Origin: Notamacropus eugenii
Lineage: Eukaryota > Chordata > Mammalia > Diprotodontia > Macropodidae
Direction of reading: 5' to 3'
Length of the DNA: 64,000 bases
Assembly: GCF_028372415.1 (NCBI RefSeq)
Contig: NC_092876.1
Span: 60,350,385-60,414,384, forward strand
Part shown: positions 53,435-63,357 of the stretch, piece after piece
Position numbering within the stretch: position 1 is the stretch's first letter
Layout: each line of letters starts with the position of its first letter
Notes under the pieces: model-generated
Told to the model about the DNA's origin: nothing
The model's input: only the letters and a program-made list of their open reading frames with translations
The model's database searches: none
Program-made: the position numbers and the translations under genes

Positions 53435-53690
53435 TAAAGTGGAAAAGGTCAGAGCAGCTAAGTCTAAATCCCACTTCTGTTAAGAGCTGTACGACCTTGG
53501 GTAAATTGATTCTCCTCTCACAGCCTCAGTTTCCTCATTTGAAAAATGAAGGCACTTGCACTACGTGACCTTTATAGTCTCTTCTAGATCTGAGTCTATG
53601 ATCTTATGAACCCGTCACTTTCTTATGTTAAGGACTTGGCACAGAGCTTGCCACACAGTAGGCACTTAAGGCTTGTTGATTGACGGAATG
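53435..53690 (+). mobile_element. MIR3-like SINE and L2 tail
   Basis: 53435-53605 ('cctcagtttcctcatttgaa', 'tctcttctagatctgagtct'). 53615-53690 ('cacacagtaggcacttaagg'). Confidence 0.8.
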
Positions 53691-54440
53691 GGAACTAAAG
53701 GGATGATTTGGTTCCATTTAAATGGAGTGAGGCAGAAGGAAGCTTAGAAAATTGGACTATGTTTTCCCTCCTTATGAATATTCATTTGCTGGAGGAAGAG
53801 CCTGGCAGCCAGTCCTATGGGCAGAAATGGGGTTATTCAAGGTGGTAGAAGGGAGAGGGGAGGGGTAAGGGGAGGAGCCTGGGAGGACACAAGGACAATG
53901 TTGGCCAGAATCCCTTTCCATCAGGCACTTGGACAAAAACTTCAGCTCTCTATCGGCTCAAATGAAATGGGCTCAGAGCAAATCCCAGGAGCTGATCTAC
54001 TTCATGGTTACTGTCACCATGGCAACTGCCTCCTGGTACCCATGTGCACAGACAGGTCACATGAGATGAAACAAGTTCAAGGGGGAGAAATGATGGGCAG
54101 CTTGCACCAGAGAATGGGATGTGCCCCCCAGTTTCAAAAGACATTCTGTCCTACTGGAGACAGAAGGAGGATTCAAGTTCTGAATTCTATCGCTCCTCTC
54201 CCCCGTGGCTCCCTTCAGCCTCGATGACCCCATTGTGCTAGAGGAGCTAAGAATGTGTGGATATATTGAGAAAAAGAGGAGCCAAGAATGGGAAGATGCA
54301 GGAGACAGTGGCAGACCCCTGGCTGCTCCGTAGTTTGTACCTCTTAAATGCTTTCTCTCTTTGCTGCTTGGGTTCTATTGTGTCTCTGTTATCATCCCAT
54401 AAGCTCCATGAGAACAAGGACTGGATCACATCTGTGCCAT
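53691..54440. other. non-repetitive stretch with POU and RFX motifs
   Basis: Repeat-free for about 750 bp. 53774-53785 (ATGAATATTCAT) is a 12-bp palindrome matching the POU-dimer MORE motif. 54013-54026 is a perfect X-box. A 136-codon plus ORF (53817-54227) has no known motif. Confidence 0.4.
54013..54026 (+). promoter_or_regulatory. perfect RFX X-box (GTCACCATGGCAAC)
   Basis: GTNRCC, two bases, RGYAAC without mismatch, 228 bp after the POU palindrome in repeat-free DNA. Confidence 0.5.
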
Positions 54441-54444
54441 GGGG

Positions 54445-54900
54445 GAGTCAAAGGAACACAGGATTGGGAGTCAGGGAACCCAAGCTTCAAACCCTCCTTG
54501 GCTTATCAGTTTATTGTCCATGAAATCTTGGGTGAATCCTCTAACCTCTCTGGCCCTTGGGACAAGATGACTTCTAAGAGCCCTTCTGACTCCAAAGCTG
54601 TGATTCTGTGAATTGAAATGTATCGAAAGGACCCTAACATTGAGAAGTCAATATATAGAGATTGTAAAGACTCTGCTGTTCTCTGTTCTAAGATCTTTCC
54701 TAGTTCTGACATTCTGTGTTCTAAGATCCTTTCCCAGTTCTCACATTCCGTGTTCTAAAGAGCCTCCCAGCTCTGACATCCTGTGTTCTAAAGGTCCTCC
54801 CAGCTCTGACATTCTTTGTTCTAGGTTCTCTTCCAGAAGAAAACCTTGTTATGGACCTTCCTATGTTCTAATTCTATGTTCTAACATCCCATGTTCCACT
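54445..54900 (+). repeat. MIR3-like SINE and 33-bp array, about 7 units
   Basis: SINE 54445-54620 ('gattgggagtcagggaaccc', 'acttctaagagcccttctga'), array 54665-54900 with near-consensus middle units. Confidence 0.85.
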
Positions 54901-55014
54901 ATCTATTTCTGATTTTGTGATTGTGATGCTAAGGTTCTTTTCCTACCTCTGCCCTTTTGCTCTCTCAATTCAATTCAATTTAATGCAATTCATTATAGAT
55001 ACTAGTCTATTCAA

Positions 55015-55255
55015 CAACCATTTATTAAGCTCCTACTTAGTGCCAGGCACTAGGCCAGGGGTGGACCACCTGGGGCCTCAAGGTCACCTGTGTCCCTCTA
55101 GGTCCTCAAGTGTGGCCCTTTGACTGGATACAAACCTCATAGAACAAATCAGGGGGATTGCCCACCCCTGTGGCTGAGCACTGAGGATAAAAAAGAAGAA
55201 ATTAAACAGATCCTACCTTCAAGGAGATTATATTCTAGTAATGTAGAAATATAAT
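55015..55255 (-). mobile_element. L2 3' tail split by a hAT MITE
   Basis: L2 at 55015-55055 ('accatttattaagctcctac') and 55171-55255 ('gagcactgaggataaaaaag', 'cttcaaggagattatattct'). Confidence 0.8.
55056..55170 (+). mobile_element. hAT MITE with CAGGGGTGG ends, shortened
   Basis: Starts CAGGGGTGG and ends CCACCCCTG, perfect 9-bp inverted ends. Inside are 'ctaggtcctcaagtgtggcc' and 'catagaacaaatcaggggg'. It is about half the length I expect for the family, so it is internally deleted. The flanking 8-mers do not match clearly. Confidence 0.8.
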
Positions 55256-55319
55256 TAGAGTACAAAGTAATCAGATAGAGGACAGAACATCAGTGACTCT
55301 AGGGGGTGGGGAACCAGCA

Positions 55320-55775
55320 GGCCTCATTTTTTTCCCTCTACTTGTAATGCCTTTCCAACATCATCCTCTACCATCTCCACCTATCCAAATTCCTTTGTTT
55401 TTTCAAGGACCAAAAAAAAATGCTGACTTTTATGAATTTTTCCTTAATCCCTCTTTTCCCATCCCCTCAACCAAAAGTAACACCCCACTTTGACCTCCCA
55501 TAGTACTGTGTGCCTCTTACCAGGCCACTGGATCTTACATGGGAGGGAGGGAAGGAAATAAGTAATTATTAATTGCCTACTACGTGTCAGGCTCTGTGCT
55601 AAATGCTTTACAAATATTATCTCCTTTTATATTAAAACTATTTATGACCATGACTTAATTATCAGTTCATTGACCGCGTGGTCCATATCTTACTCCTCTA
55701 GCTTTCTCCTATGGTACATGGCACAATGTAGGGCACATAGTAGGTCCTCCAAAAGGTTTGTTGACTGATTCAATG
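55320..55775 (+). mobile_element. L2 LINE 3' end with an inserted MIR piece
   Basis: L2 55320-55550 ('ctacttgtaatgcctttcca', 'tttttcaaggaccaaaaaaa') and 55633-55775 ('atggcacaatgtagggcaca'). 55555-55632 is a reversed MIR 3' piece. Confidence 0.8.
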
Positions 55776-56265
55776 AATGAATGATGTCTGCTTTCTTCCA
55801 CTGCACTGCTTACCTACCATGAGAATCCATACTTTCCTTTCTTACCTTGGTCAGATGAGGGGATGGAGTCTTCCTTCCCTCTCTTCTCCCTTCCCTTCAT
55901 CACAACTCTTGGCTCCACACAGGTAGGGAAAAAGAATGAGGTAATGTCTCCACCTGCTCTTAGAGCTCTGAGGAGAGATGTTAGACAAACAGAAGGCCTT
56001 ATTCAATTTATTAAACACACATTCCCATGTCCAAAGGCCTCTTGGCACATGAACAGAATTATAAAGAAAAAAAGAAAAACAGATGATAAAAAAGGCATTT
56101 CATTTCCAAGACTGGGGCTGAGCTGGACAAATAAGGAACATGTGTCTTCCCAGTCTCTTGATCGTCCATCCTCAACCAGCTAGCTGTTTCTTTCAAGCCC
56201 TGAGTAGAGTTTATAAGTGGTACTGGATGTCTCCTTAGGGATAAAACCCTGCTCCTAAAATGTCA
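55776..56265. other. non-repetitive stretch
   Basis: Nothing recognised. A 106-codon plus-strand ORF (55863-56183) has no known motif. Confidence 0.4.
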
Positions 56266-56267
56266 AA

Positions 56268-56760
56268 AGCTTGTAGAACCCTTAGAACCTAGAGCATGAG
56301 TGTGGGAGGGCCCTTAAAACAGCACAGGTTGGAACTGGGAGGGATCTTACAAAATAGAATTCAGGGATGGAGGCGACATAGAACATTGGTGCTAATATGG
56401 ATATCATAGCACAGAGTGCCAGAGCTGGGAGAGGCTAGAGAGCATAGAATGTCAGAACATGGAAGGCCTTCTAACAAATCAGAGCCGGGAGGGACCTTAC
56501 AACTCTGACTATTACAACACAAAATATTGGAAGGAACCCTCAATGCCAAGTCTCATCTCTTCATTTTACAGATAAGAAAACTGAAGCCTAGAGAAAAGAT
56601 ATGCCCTGCCCAAGACCAGGAAGTCACAGATTTGGAGTCACTCAATCCATAATACTGGTTGATTTATTTAACTTACCTGGGCCTTGGTTTCAACAAATAT
56701 AAAACAAGGGATAAGAGATAAGGTGGATATGTTCCTAAAATCCTATAATCTTGTTATGTC
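56268..56760 (-). repeat. 33-bp array (about 8 units) on a reversed MIR3
   Basis: Array 56268-56540 ('gtgccagagctgggagaggc'), then the SINE core 56541-56640 ('cattttacagataagaaaac'). A diverged MIR3 piece on the plus strand follows at 56655-56760. Confidence 0.8.
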
Positions 56761-56857
56761 TGAGTCAAGGGGGTTCATGGAACCATGAAATCCCACATAT
56801 AGAAGGAAAGGTGAAGGAAGATGGAGGAAAAGTATCTTTGAAGGGTCCAGCAGGATG

Positions 56858-56970
56858 TAAACTCCTTGAGGGACTCTTTTTCATTTTGTCTTCAAGTCCC
56901 AGGCCCCTGGCATAATGCCTTGCCCATAGTAGGCACTTTATAAATGCTTATTGAATAAATGAATGAATCA
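56858..56970 (+). mobile_element. L2 3' tail
   Basis: 'aaactccttgagggactct', 'cataatgccttgcccatagt' and 'tgcttattgaataaatgaat'. Confidence 0.85.
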
Positions 56971-57401
56971 TTTAGCTCCCTTTTCCAAGCATCACGCCCT
57001 TCTAAATTCAAACATGAGCCCTGCTTCTCCCCAAAAGACAGAGTTCTTGTTCTTTCTTCCCAAACCTCGGAGGAAAGGATCCAGATAGATGAACACACAG
57101 TCCTCATTCCCGGATTCCCATCCTGGAGGGGGGGATGAGGTGGTGGAGAGACTCTCCATCTTTCCCCACCTGTGACTCACTCCCCTCCTGCACCACTTGG
57201 CTCTCTTTAATCTCTTCCCAATCAGAGGAAACTATTTATATATCAATACAGCAAATTGCATGCTGTTTTCTCCTGCATTCTCTTGGGAGCATCACCTGAT
57301 TTCTCTCTGTTCACGTCTTTTCAGATCATTTGGATTACTAAGCTATTTGTGTGTAAACAGACATTGTCTGCTCCCGCAGACACTGCTACCAACACTCTGG
57401 A
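56971..57401. other. non-repetitive stretch
   Basis: Nothing recognised. The 62- and 71-codon minus-strand ORFs have no known motif. Confidence 0.4.
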
Positions 57402-57463
57402 TCTGTGTGTGTATGTGTGTATGTGTGTGTGTATGTGTGTGTCTGCGTGTGCCTGTGTGTGTC
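57402..57463. repeat. (TG)n microsatellite with TA steps
   Basis: 'gtgtgtgtatgtgtgtat' type run. It creates Cys/Val-rich ORFs on the plus strand. Confidence 0.95.
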
Positions 57464-57651
57464 AGGGGATGGGGGAGAGTTATTCCCAAGGCTGAGCTTG
57501 CCCATAGTTCATCTATCTCTTTCAATCCAAAGAGAGCAGCCACTGGGGCTGCCTCAGGCCACCCAGAACTTAAAAGGAGACAAAAAAGAACAGGGGATGA
57601 TGGGCTATGAATCATTCCAGAGAAGGAATGCTGAGGGTGGAGATGGGGCCA

Positions 57652-57850
57652 GTGTATGCAGCAGGAAGAGCAGGGATTTGGGGTCCCGCAGATCTGACTT
57701 TGAATCTGGGGTCTGCCACTTGAGCTGGGTGTCCTCGGGCACATAGCTTCATGTCTTATCTCTCCTCTGGCTCTTCATCTGCAAAAAATAAATCTTCCGA
57801 GTAAATGGTCTCTAAATTTCCCTTCCAGCTCCAAAGCCTATGATCCTAAG
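57652..57850 (+). mobile_element. MIR3-like SINE
   Basis: 'cagatctgactttgaatctg', 'tggtctctaaatttcccttc' and 'cagctccaaagcctatgatc'. 57464-57651 before it is non-repetitive. Confidence 0.8.
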
Positions 57851-58027
57851 GGAGGTATTTTGGAAAAATAAAGAGCCAGAATCTAAGGCCCTAGAAGGCA
57901 AAGAAAGCGTCCCTTTCATCTTTTCCTGCCCCACCCCTTGCCTCAGTGCCAAAGAGATTAGGAGTATCTGCAAACTGCAAAGAGCCAACTCAAGTGATAA
58001 AAATCTGATGGTAAAATCTTGCATTTA

Positions 58028-58127
58028 AGGTAGCACTGTGCCTGGCATAGAGTAAGTGATCAGGAAAATCTATTGATTAAATGATCAGAGATACAGAACT
58101 GGGGAGGACCTCAAAGACCTGCTAATC
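58028..58127. mobile_element. L2 tail (plus) and start of a reversed MIR3
   Basis: 58028-58085 'actgtgcctggcatagagta'. 58086-58127 begins a MIR3 that resumes at 58390-58480 after the MITE. Confidence 0.7.
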
Positions 58128-58389
58128 CAGAGAGTCTTAACTTGGACTCCATTGACAATCCCGCCTAAGATTTCCATGGACAGATTTGGGGAGGGGGGGA
58201 GATTCAAATGGGAAAAATTATGTTACTATTATATAGATATTACACTATTTTCACTAAACTCTAACTATACATTTAACATTTCTTTTAATTATCACGTTTT
58301 TTGCAAAACATTTTTTTTGAAAAGGGGTCTACAGGCTTCCTGAAACTGCCTAAGGGGTCTGTGATGCAAAAGAGATGAGGAAGCCCTAG
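58128..58389 (+). mobile_element. hAT-type MITE, copy 2, inserted in MIR3
   Basis: Same family as 3892-4103 ('actaaactctaactataca', 'gaaaaggggtctacaggctt', 'cctgaaactgcctaaggggt'). The flanks 'gctaatcc' and 'tctagtcc' match at 6 of 8 positions, consistent with an old 8-bp duplication. Confidence 0.7.
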
Positions 58390-58897
58390 TCTAGTCCAGT
58401 CCTTCATGTTGAAGATGAGGAAATGGACCAGAGGGAGGGGAAGTGATTTATCTGAGGTCAAACAGGCAGTGAGTGTCAGAGCTTAGGTTTGTAGGGCCAC
58501 AGACTTAGGTCTCGAAGGAACCTTAGAGGTCACCTAGAACAACCTCTCTCATTTTCCCAATGAAGAAACTGATGTCCAATAAAGTAATGTGATTGTTCAC
58601 ACAGCTGTAAGTGGTTGAAGTTGGAATAAATGTTGAATTGGACCCCAGAGCCAATTTTCAATTTTTTCCAGCCAGGTCCAAAGCTTGGTGACCCTACTGG
58701 AGGTCTTCTTGGCAAAGAAACTGGAGAGGTTTGTCATTTCCTTCATTTTACAGATGAAGAAACTGAGGCAAACAGGGTTAAATGACTTGCCTAGGGTCAC
58801 ACAGCTAGTAAATATCTGAGGCCAAATCTGAACTCAGGAGAAGAATTCCTGACTTCAAGTCTTACACTCTGTGCTCTATGGCACCACCTAGCTATCC
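58390..58897 (-). mobile_element. MIR3 pieces and a tRNA-headed SINE
   Basis: MIR3 58390-58480 and 58485-58660, then the SINE 58668-58897 ('tcttcttggcaaagaaactg', 'acttgcctagggtcacacag'). Confidence 0.8.
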
Positions 58898-59010
58898 TAG
58901 CCAATAGATGCTTAATAAAGCCATTGACTGGTTGATTTATTTTATTTATCTATCTACCTGTCTAGTTATTCATTCACTCATTTATTCATTCATTTGTTTG
59001 TTTGTCTGTT
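58898..59010 (+). mobile_element. L2 tail and short TTCA/TTTG repeats
   Basis: 'agatgcttaataaagccatt', then 'ttattcattcatttgtttgt'. Confidence 0.7.
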
Positions 59011-59224
59011 TTAAAAATCAAGCATATAGCATAGGTCCAGGACGCAGGAGATATGGCTTGGCAGCAGTTCACATAGAAAGGTCCTGGGGCTCTTAGTTGA
59101 CCACAAGTCCCCAATAAGTCTGTGAAACAATGTGGGTCAGGATGCCCAATCAGAGGATGGATTTCCATGTGCCAATGGATCTCCAAACTCTATGTCATCA
59201 CCTTTGCCTCCCGCCCCCTCCCAA

Positions 59225-59450
59225 ACCTCTACCCTTGACCCATACTAGCTATGTGACACAGGGCAACTATCTAACAGTGTAAATTACAAACAAACTGCTG
59301 ATCCGCACTGACAAAGGGAATATCCACATAGGGAATTCCCTTAATAATCTTAGGTCCAGGATAAATAAGAAATAAACAATATAAAATAAGGAATAAAATG
59401 TAAGAAATAAAATAAGAAAATAAATAAACATAAGAAAAACACATTTGAGC
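59225..59450 (+). mobile_element. Ther-2-like SINE with A-rich tail
   Basis: 'gacacagggcaactatctaa', 'aaactgctgatccgcactga' and 'agggaattcccttaataatc', then (AAATAA)-like tail 59366-59450. Confidence 0.7.
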
Positions 59451-59544
59451 AATTCCGTGTGGCCACTGGTTTCCTGGCTGGTTAGCTGCATCTCCATAAC
59501 TAGACTGTAAACTTAAAAAGCACAGTCTGGATCTTAGCATCTCA

Positions 59545-59660
59545 ATTAAATTAAACAATTTTTATTAGGCACTTGTTGCATACAGAGTACTGTGCTAGGT
59601 AGTAGGGACTATGCAAAGTTTAGATAAGACAGGGTCTCTGCCTTTAGGGGACTCATTATC
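59545..59660 (-). mobile_element. L2 3' tail
   Basis: 'tttttattaggcacttgttg' and 'gagtactgtgctaggtagta'. Confidence 0.75.
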
Positions 59661-60094
59661 TCTTCCAGCCCAGAAGAGATACTGGAGAAAGAGAATGGTA
59701 GGGCCTGAGTTCAAGCCTCAGTTCTGTCATCTTCTGGTAGGAAGATGCTCCTCGGTCTCAAGAGGTCTGGGCATGCACCAGACTCCATCACATAGACAAT
59801 CCAGCCTCAGATGCCTATGGAATGGGCTCCTCCCAACCACATGGTAGGCAAACACAGGCTACCAACACATCCTCAGTTCTCACTGAGATCCTCCCAGAAG
59901 CAGTTCTTAGCCTCCCCATTAGAAGGGATGCCATCTCAGGGAGTCTGGCCACCCACAAGATCCCAATTACACTAGTAGTTGTGTGACCTTGGTTCTAGAG
60001 TTATGCTCAGATGATCTTAGAAAATGAGACTGGTGTCAAGAGGGGTTAAAGTTGTCAGTGCTCTGCCCCATGCCTGCCATTCCTCTATATCTGT
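59661..60094. other. non-repetitive stretch
   Basis: Nothing recognised. Confidence 0.4.
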
Positions 60095-60098
60095 CTGT

Positions 60099-60101
<3 letters not shown>

Positions 60102-60181
<80 letters not shown>

Positions 60182-60271
60182 CCTCTCCCCCTCCCTCCCT
60201 CCCTCCCTCCCTTCCTCCCTCCCTCTCCCTCCCTCCCTCCCTCCCTCCCTCTCTCTCTCTCTCTCTCTCTC
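60102..60271. repeat. (CT)n(CCCT)n microsatellite
   Basis: Pure (CT)n about 60102-60175, (CCCT)n about 60181-60249, then (CT)n. It makes Ser/Leu/Pro ORFs on the plus strand. Confidence 0.95.
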
Positions 60272-60299
60272 ATTGTATGTCTGTGTACATGTTGCTTCT

Positions 60300-60425
60300 A
60301 TCTAGTAGAATGTAAGGTCCTTGAGGGCAGGGTCTGTTTGGTTTTTGTCTTATCATTTTCAGTCCTGCCTTGAGCAGTGTCAGGGACACATAACAGACAC
60401 TTCTAATCAATGCTTGTTGAACTGT
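60300..60425 (+). mobile_element. L2 3' tail
   Basis: 'gtaaggtccttgagggcagg' and 'aatcaatgcttgttgaactg'. Confidence 0.85.
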
Positions 60426-60889
60426 ATGGAATTATTGAGAGGAGGAAGCCTCTCTCTGACCGGGGGGCCCACCGACAGGGCCAGGTGGGGAGCAAGAAGA
60501 TATGATGGTCACAGGTAAATGCTCTCTTCTGCACCGGCCAGCTGCCAATGGAAGTCCTAGGCCTATTCCTGCCCTTCACTAACAAAAGCCAGGAAAAGGA
60601 AAGGGGTCAGGGTACATGGAGGGGGAAGCTTTGCTAAATGGGGAAAGAAAAGGAAACTCAAATAATCTAAGCAGGTAACAATCCAGACAGCCTAGGACCC
60701 AAGCAGGCACAGGAAAATGGCTGCCCAGGTGAGGAAAAACCCAATGTTTGCTAAATCTGGAGCAATATGGAAATGGGACTTCTTATGATCAGATTATCCC
60801 TTCCTAGGGAGTTACTGAGATGGGGTTAATTAGGGCCAGGGTAGAGATTGAAGTTCAGGATTGGGAAGGAAAAAGCCACAGCCAACAGG
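60426..60889. other. non-repetitive stretch
   Basis: Nothing recognised. Confidence 0.4.
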
Positions 60890-61195
60890 AAGGTCTTGGG
60901 CCAGCCTCAGGTCCTCCGAACCTCTCTGGGGATACCCCAGACCCAGGGTCGCCCGGTCCCAAGTCGGCCAAGCCAACTCTTGGGTCTTGGCTCCTCTCCC
61001 TCAGAGCTCTTCTGAGGAAGCTGCAAAGCTCCAGGACTGCCAGGGACACAAAGCCAAAGGCTGACAGGAATTTCCGATGGTCCCCAGCTGCCCTCCCATA
61101 GTCCCTGAGCCCACAGCCCTGTTCTCTCTCAGCAAATAAATCCCCCTGGGATCACAGAGTCTCGGCGGCCTCTAGTGGCTGAAGAATAAAGAGCC
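60890..61195 (+). CDS. candidate terminal exon with poly(A) signals
   Basis: Repeat-free and keeps several CpGs (60918-60967). Two plus frames are open. One follows a strong pyrimidine-rich acceptor ending CCCTCAG at 61004, reads 'SSSEEAAKLQDCQGHKAKG' and stops at 61064. The other runs on through 'KPTLGSWLLSLRALLRKLQS' to TAG at 61101. AATAAA occurs at about 61135 and again at about 61186, as a 3' end would need. A minus frame is open too, so coding is not proven and the true frame is undecided. Confidence 0.3.
61165..61178 (-). promoter_or_regulatory. CTCF-like core site
   Basis: Reverse complement CCACTAGAGGCCGC fits 13 of 14 positions of the CTCF core as I remember it. Confidence 0.35.
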
Positions 61196-61935
61196 AAGAG
61201 GGAGGGATGGGGGGACAGGGGAGGGAGAGTGTAAAGTGAAGGAGAAGGGAAGGAAAGAGGGGGAGAAAGAAGGGACAGAAAAGAAGGGAAGAGAAAGGAG
61301 AAGAAATGGCAGAGAGAGGAGAAAATAAGAGGAAAGGGGGGAGGAAAGAGGAAGAGGAGGAGGAAGAGGAAATAAAGGGGGAGGAAGAGAAAAAGAAGGG
61401 GGAAGACAGAGGAGAGAATATAAAGGAAGGAAGGGGAGGGAAAGGAGAATAAGGCAGAGTGTTGTATGGGAGGGGATCAAGTAGAAGGAAAAGGAGAAGT
61501 AGGAAGAAAGGAAAGTGGAAAAAATGAGGGAAGGGATGGAAGAGAAAGAGGAGAGGAAAAGGATGTAAAGGGAGGAAGAAGAAAGTGGAAATAAAGGGAT
61601 GAGGAGAGGGGAAGTGTGGAAGGGGAGGAGGAAAGAGAAAAAGAAGAAAGAAAAGAAGTGAAGGGAAAGATAGGACAGAGAAAGAAATGAAGGCAGGGAA
61701 AAAGAAAACAGAGAAAATCAGAAAAGGAGAAGGAAAGAGGAGGGTGAATGGAAAAAGAAAAGAGGAGAGGGAAGAAAGGGAAATGTGGAAGGGAGTGGGG
61801 AGAAAGACAGAAAGGGGAAAGAGGAAGCCGAGGAGGAAGGGAGAGAGGAAGGTGGTGGGCAGAGGAAAAGGAGGCAGAAGAAAGCCAGAAAAAGAGGCTC
61901 CAGGCACTTGGCAGGGGGAAGGGAGAGGGAAGGCT
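61196..61935. repeat. 740-bp polypurine tract
   Basis: Almost purely A and G (ggagga, agaaag, gggaag). Its minus-strand complement gives a 270-codon Ser/Phe/Pro/Leu ORF that is not a gene. Confidence 0.9.
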
Positions 61936-62053
61936 GCCTCTGATTCTCTTCTCCCCCACCCCATACTCAGCCTCTCCCCACAGCCATCTTGCCTCTTCCT
62001 CTAGACAACCCCCTCATCCCACCCCCTCCCCCATCTCCCCACTCCACCCCCAG

Positions 62054-62109
62054 GATGTGCCTGCCAAAAACCACCGGCTTTCCCTCTCCTCCTCACGCCT
62101 TCACCCCAG
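62054..62109 (+). CDS. candidate internal exon, 56 bp
   Basis: A long C-rich run ends CCCCCAG at 62053, and the other end is CCCCAG followed by GTAAAATT at 62110. One frame reads 'DVPAKNHRLSLSSSRLHP', and two others are also open over so short a span. Two CpGs. The C-rich run is also a minus-strand G-quadruplex candidate, so the acceptor could be chance. Confidence 0.25.
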
Positions 62110-62734
62110 GTAAAATTAGGATAAAATGAACATCAAGCTGTCTTGAAATGGAAAGAAATGATGGAAAGGAGGCCTGCAAAACATTCCCCCCTTTGCTTTG
62201 GGGGTGGGGAGGAGGAGGTGTCAATTAGTAGAAGAGAAGAGTTTTAGGGCCTGAGTCTAGGTAAATGAGCCTTGGATACCTGGAACTGCCACTGTCCAGC
62301 AGCCAGGGTGCCCACCGAGGCACACCCCAGGGATGGCTCAGGCTCCATCCCCTGCAGCACTTCCCCCCAAACTCTGGCCTCCCCCACATACATCATCTCC
62401 ATTACATCTGAGGACTAAAGGGTATTCGTGACCACTAGGTACTGGCACAGGACATTAGGATGGGCAGAACTCTTAGGGGGTAGCTACACCATACAGACCA
62501 CTGCTCAGGATCTGGCAGATATAGCCACTAGGTTCCATGATGGAGATGGGACCAGCCCTAAGAACAGTGACTGTCTGTGCCACCTTTCCTTCTGAAGCCC
62601 CTGAAGTTCAGCCTCCTGGATAGAGAGGAAGGATGGGGTCACCTGAAGGCAACTGATAAGAATGTACCCACAAATCTCCTTTTTCCCTCTTGAGGCAAAT
62701 GAAGAGGTAAACTAAATGATCTGCAGGGTCTCTT
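62110..62734. other. non-repetitive stretch of about 600 bp
   Basis: No gene is recognised. The end (62690-62734) may be the decayed SINE that leads into the array. Confidence 0.45.
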
Positions 62735-63015
62735 TCAGTTCTAAAATTCTATGCTCTCAGGTTCCTTCCAGCTAAATCTATGTTCTAACAGAGTTCCTTC
62801 CAGCTCTGACAACCTGTGTTCTAAGAGCCCTCCCAGCTCTGACATCCTGTGTTCTAAGGGCCCTCCCAGCTCTGACATCCTGTGTTCTAAGGCCCCTCCC
62901 AGCTCTAACATCCTGGGTTCTAAGGGCCCTCCCAGCTCTGACATTCTGTGTTTTAAAATCCCTCCCAGCCCTGACATTCTGTATCCTAAGAACTATTTCC
63001 TTTCTAACATTACGT
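62735..63015 (+). repeat. 33-bp SINE-tail minisatellite, about 8 units, best kept
   Basis: TCCCAGC starts at 62831, 62864, 62897, 62930 and 62963, exactly 33 bases apart. Both strands are open in 11-residue periodic frames (plus: 'SSDILCSKGPP'). Confidence 0.95.
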
Positions 63016-63357
63016 GGGTCTAAATGTCTGCTCTGAAGACGAGCACCAAGGCCAGGAGCTTCTGATGAAAGCAGAACGCTAGAGACAAAAGATTACCAAA
63101 ATGGTGGCCCTTCTGATGGGCAAAAGGCAGGGCCGGTTCTCACTCTTGACTATAAGATGGTAACAGACTAGGACTGGAGAACAGAGAAGACCCACAAACC
63201 CTGACGACCCTCCCCCGGCAGACAGAACCTTCTTTCCCATTTAACAACCCAATCTCATCTGCCTTGCTCCCTGCTTCCTATAGCCCTCCTCTGCTCCCCA
63301 GAAACCTAATCTCCAAATGTGGGTCTCATATCTGTGCCGTGTGAATATCATTTGAAA
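63016..63357. other. non-repetitive stretch
   Basis: Nothing recognised. Confidence 0.4.

Noticed and set aside
61152-62113. 270-codon minus ORF and plus-strand Lys/Glu/Arg ORFs
   Set aside because: Produced by the 740-bp purine tract. No motif, extreme composition.
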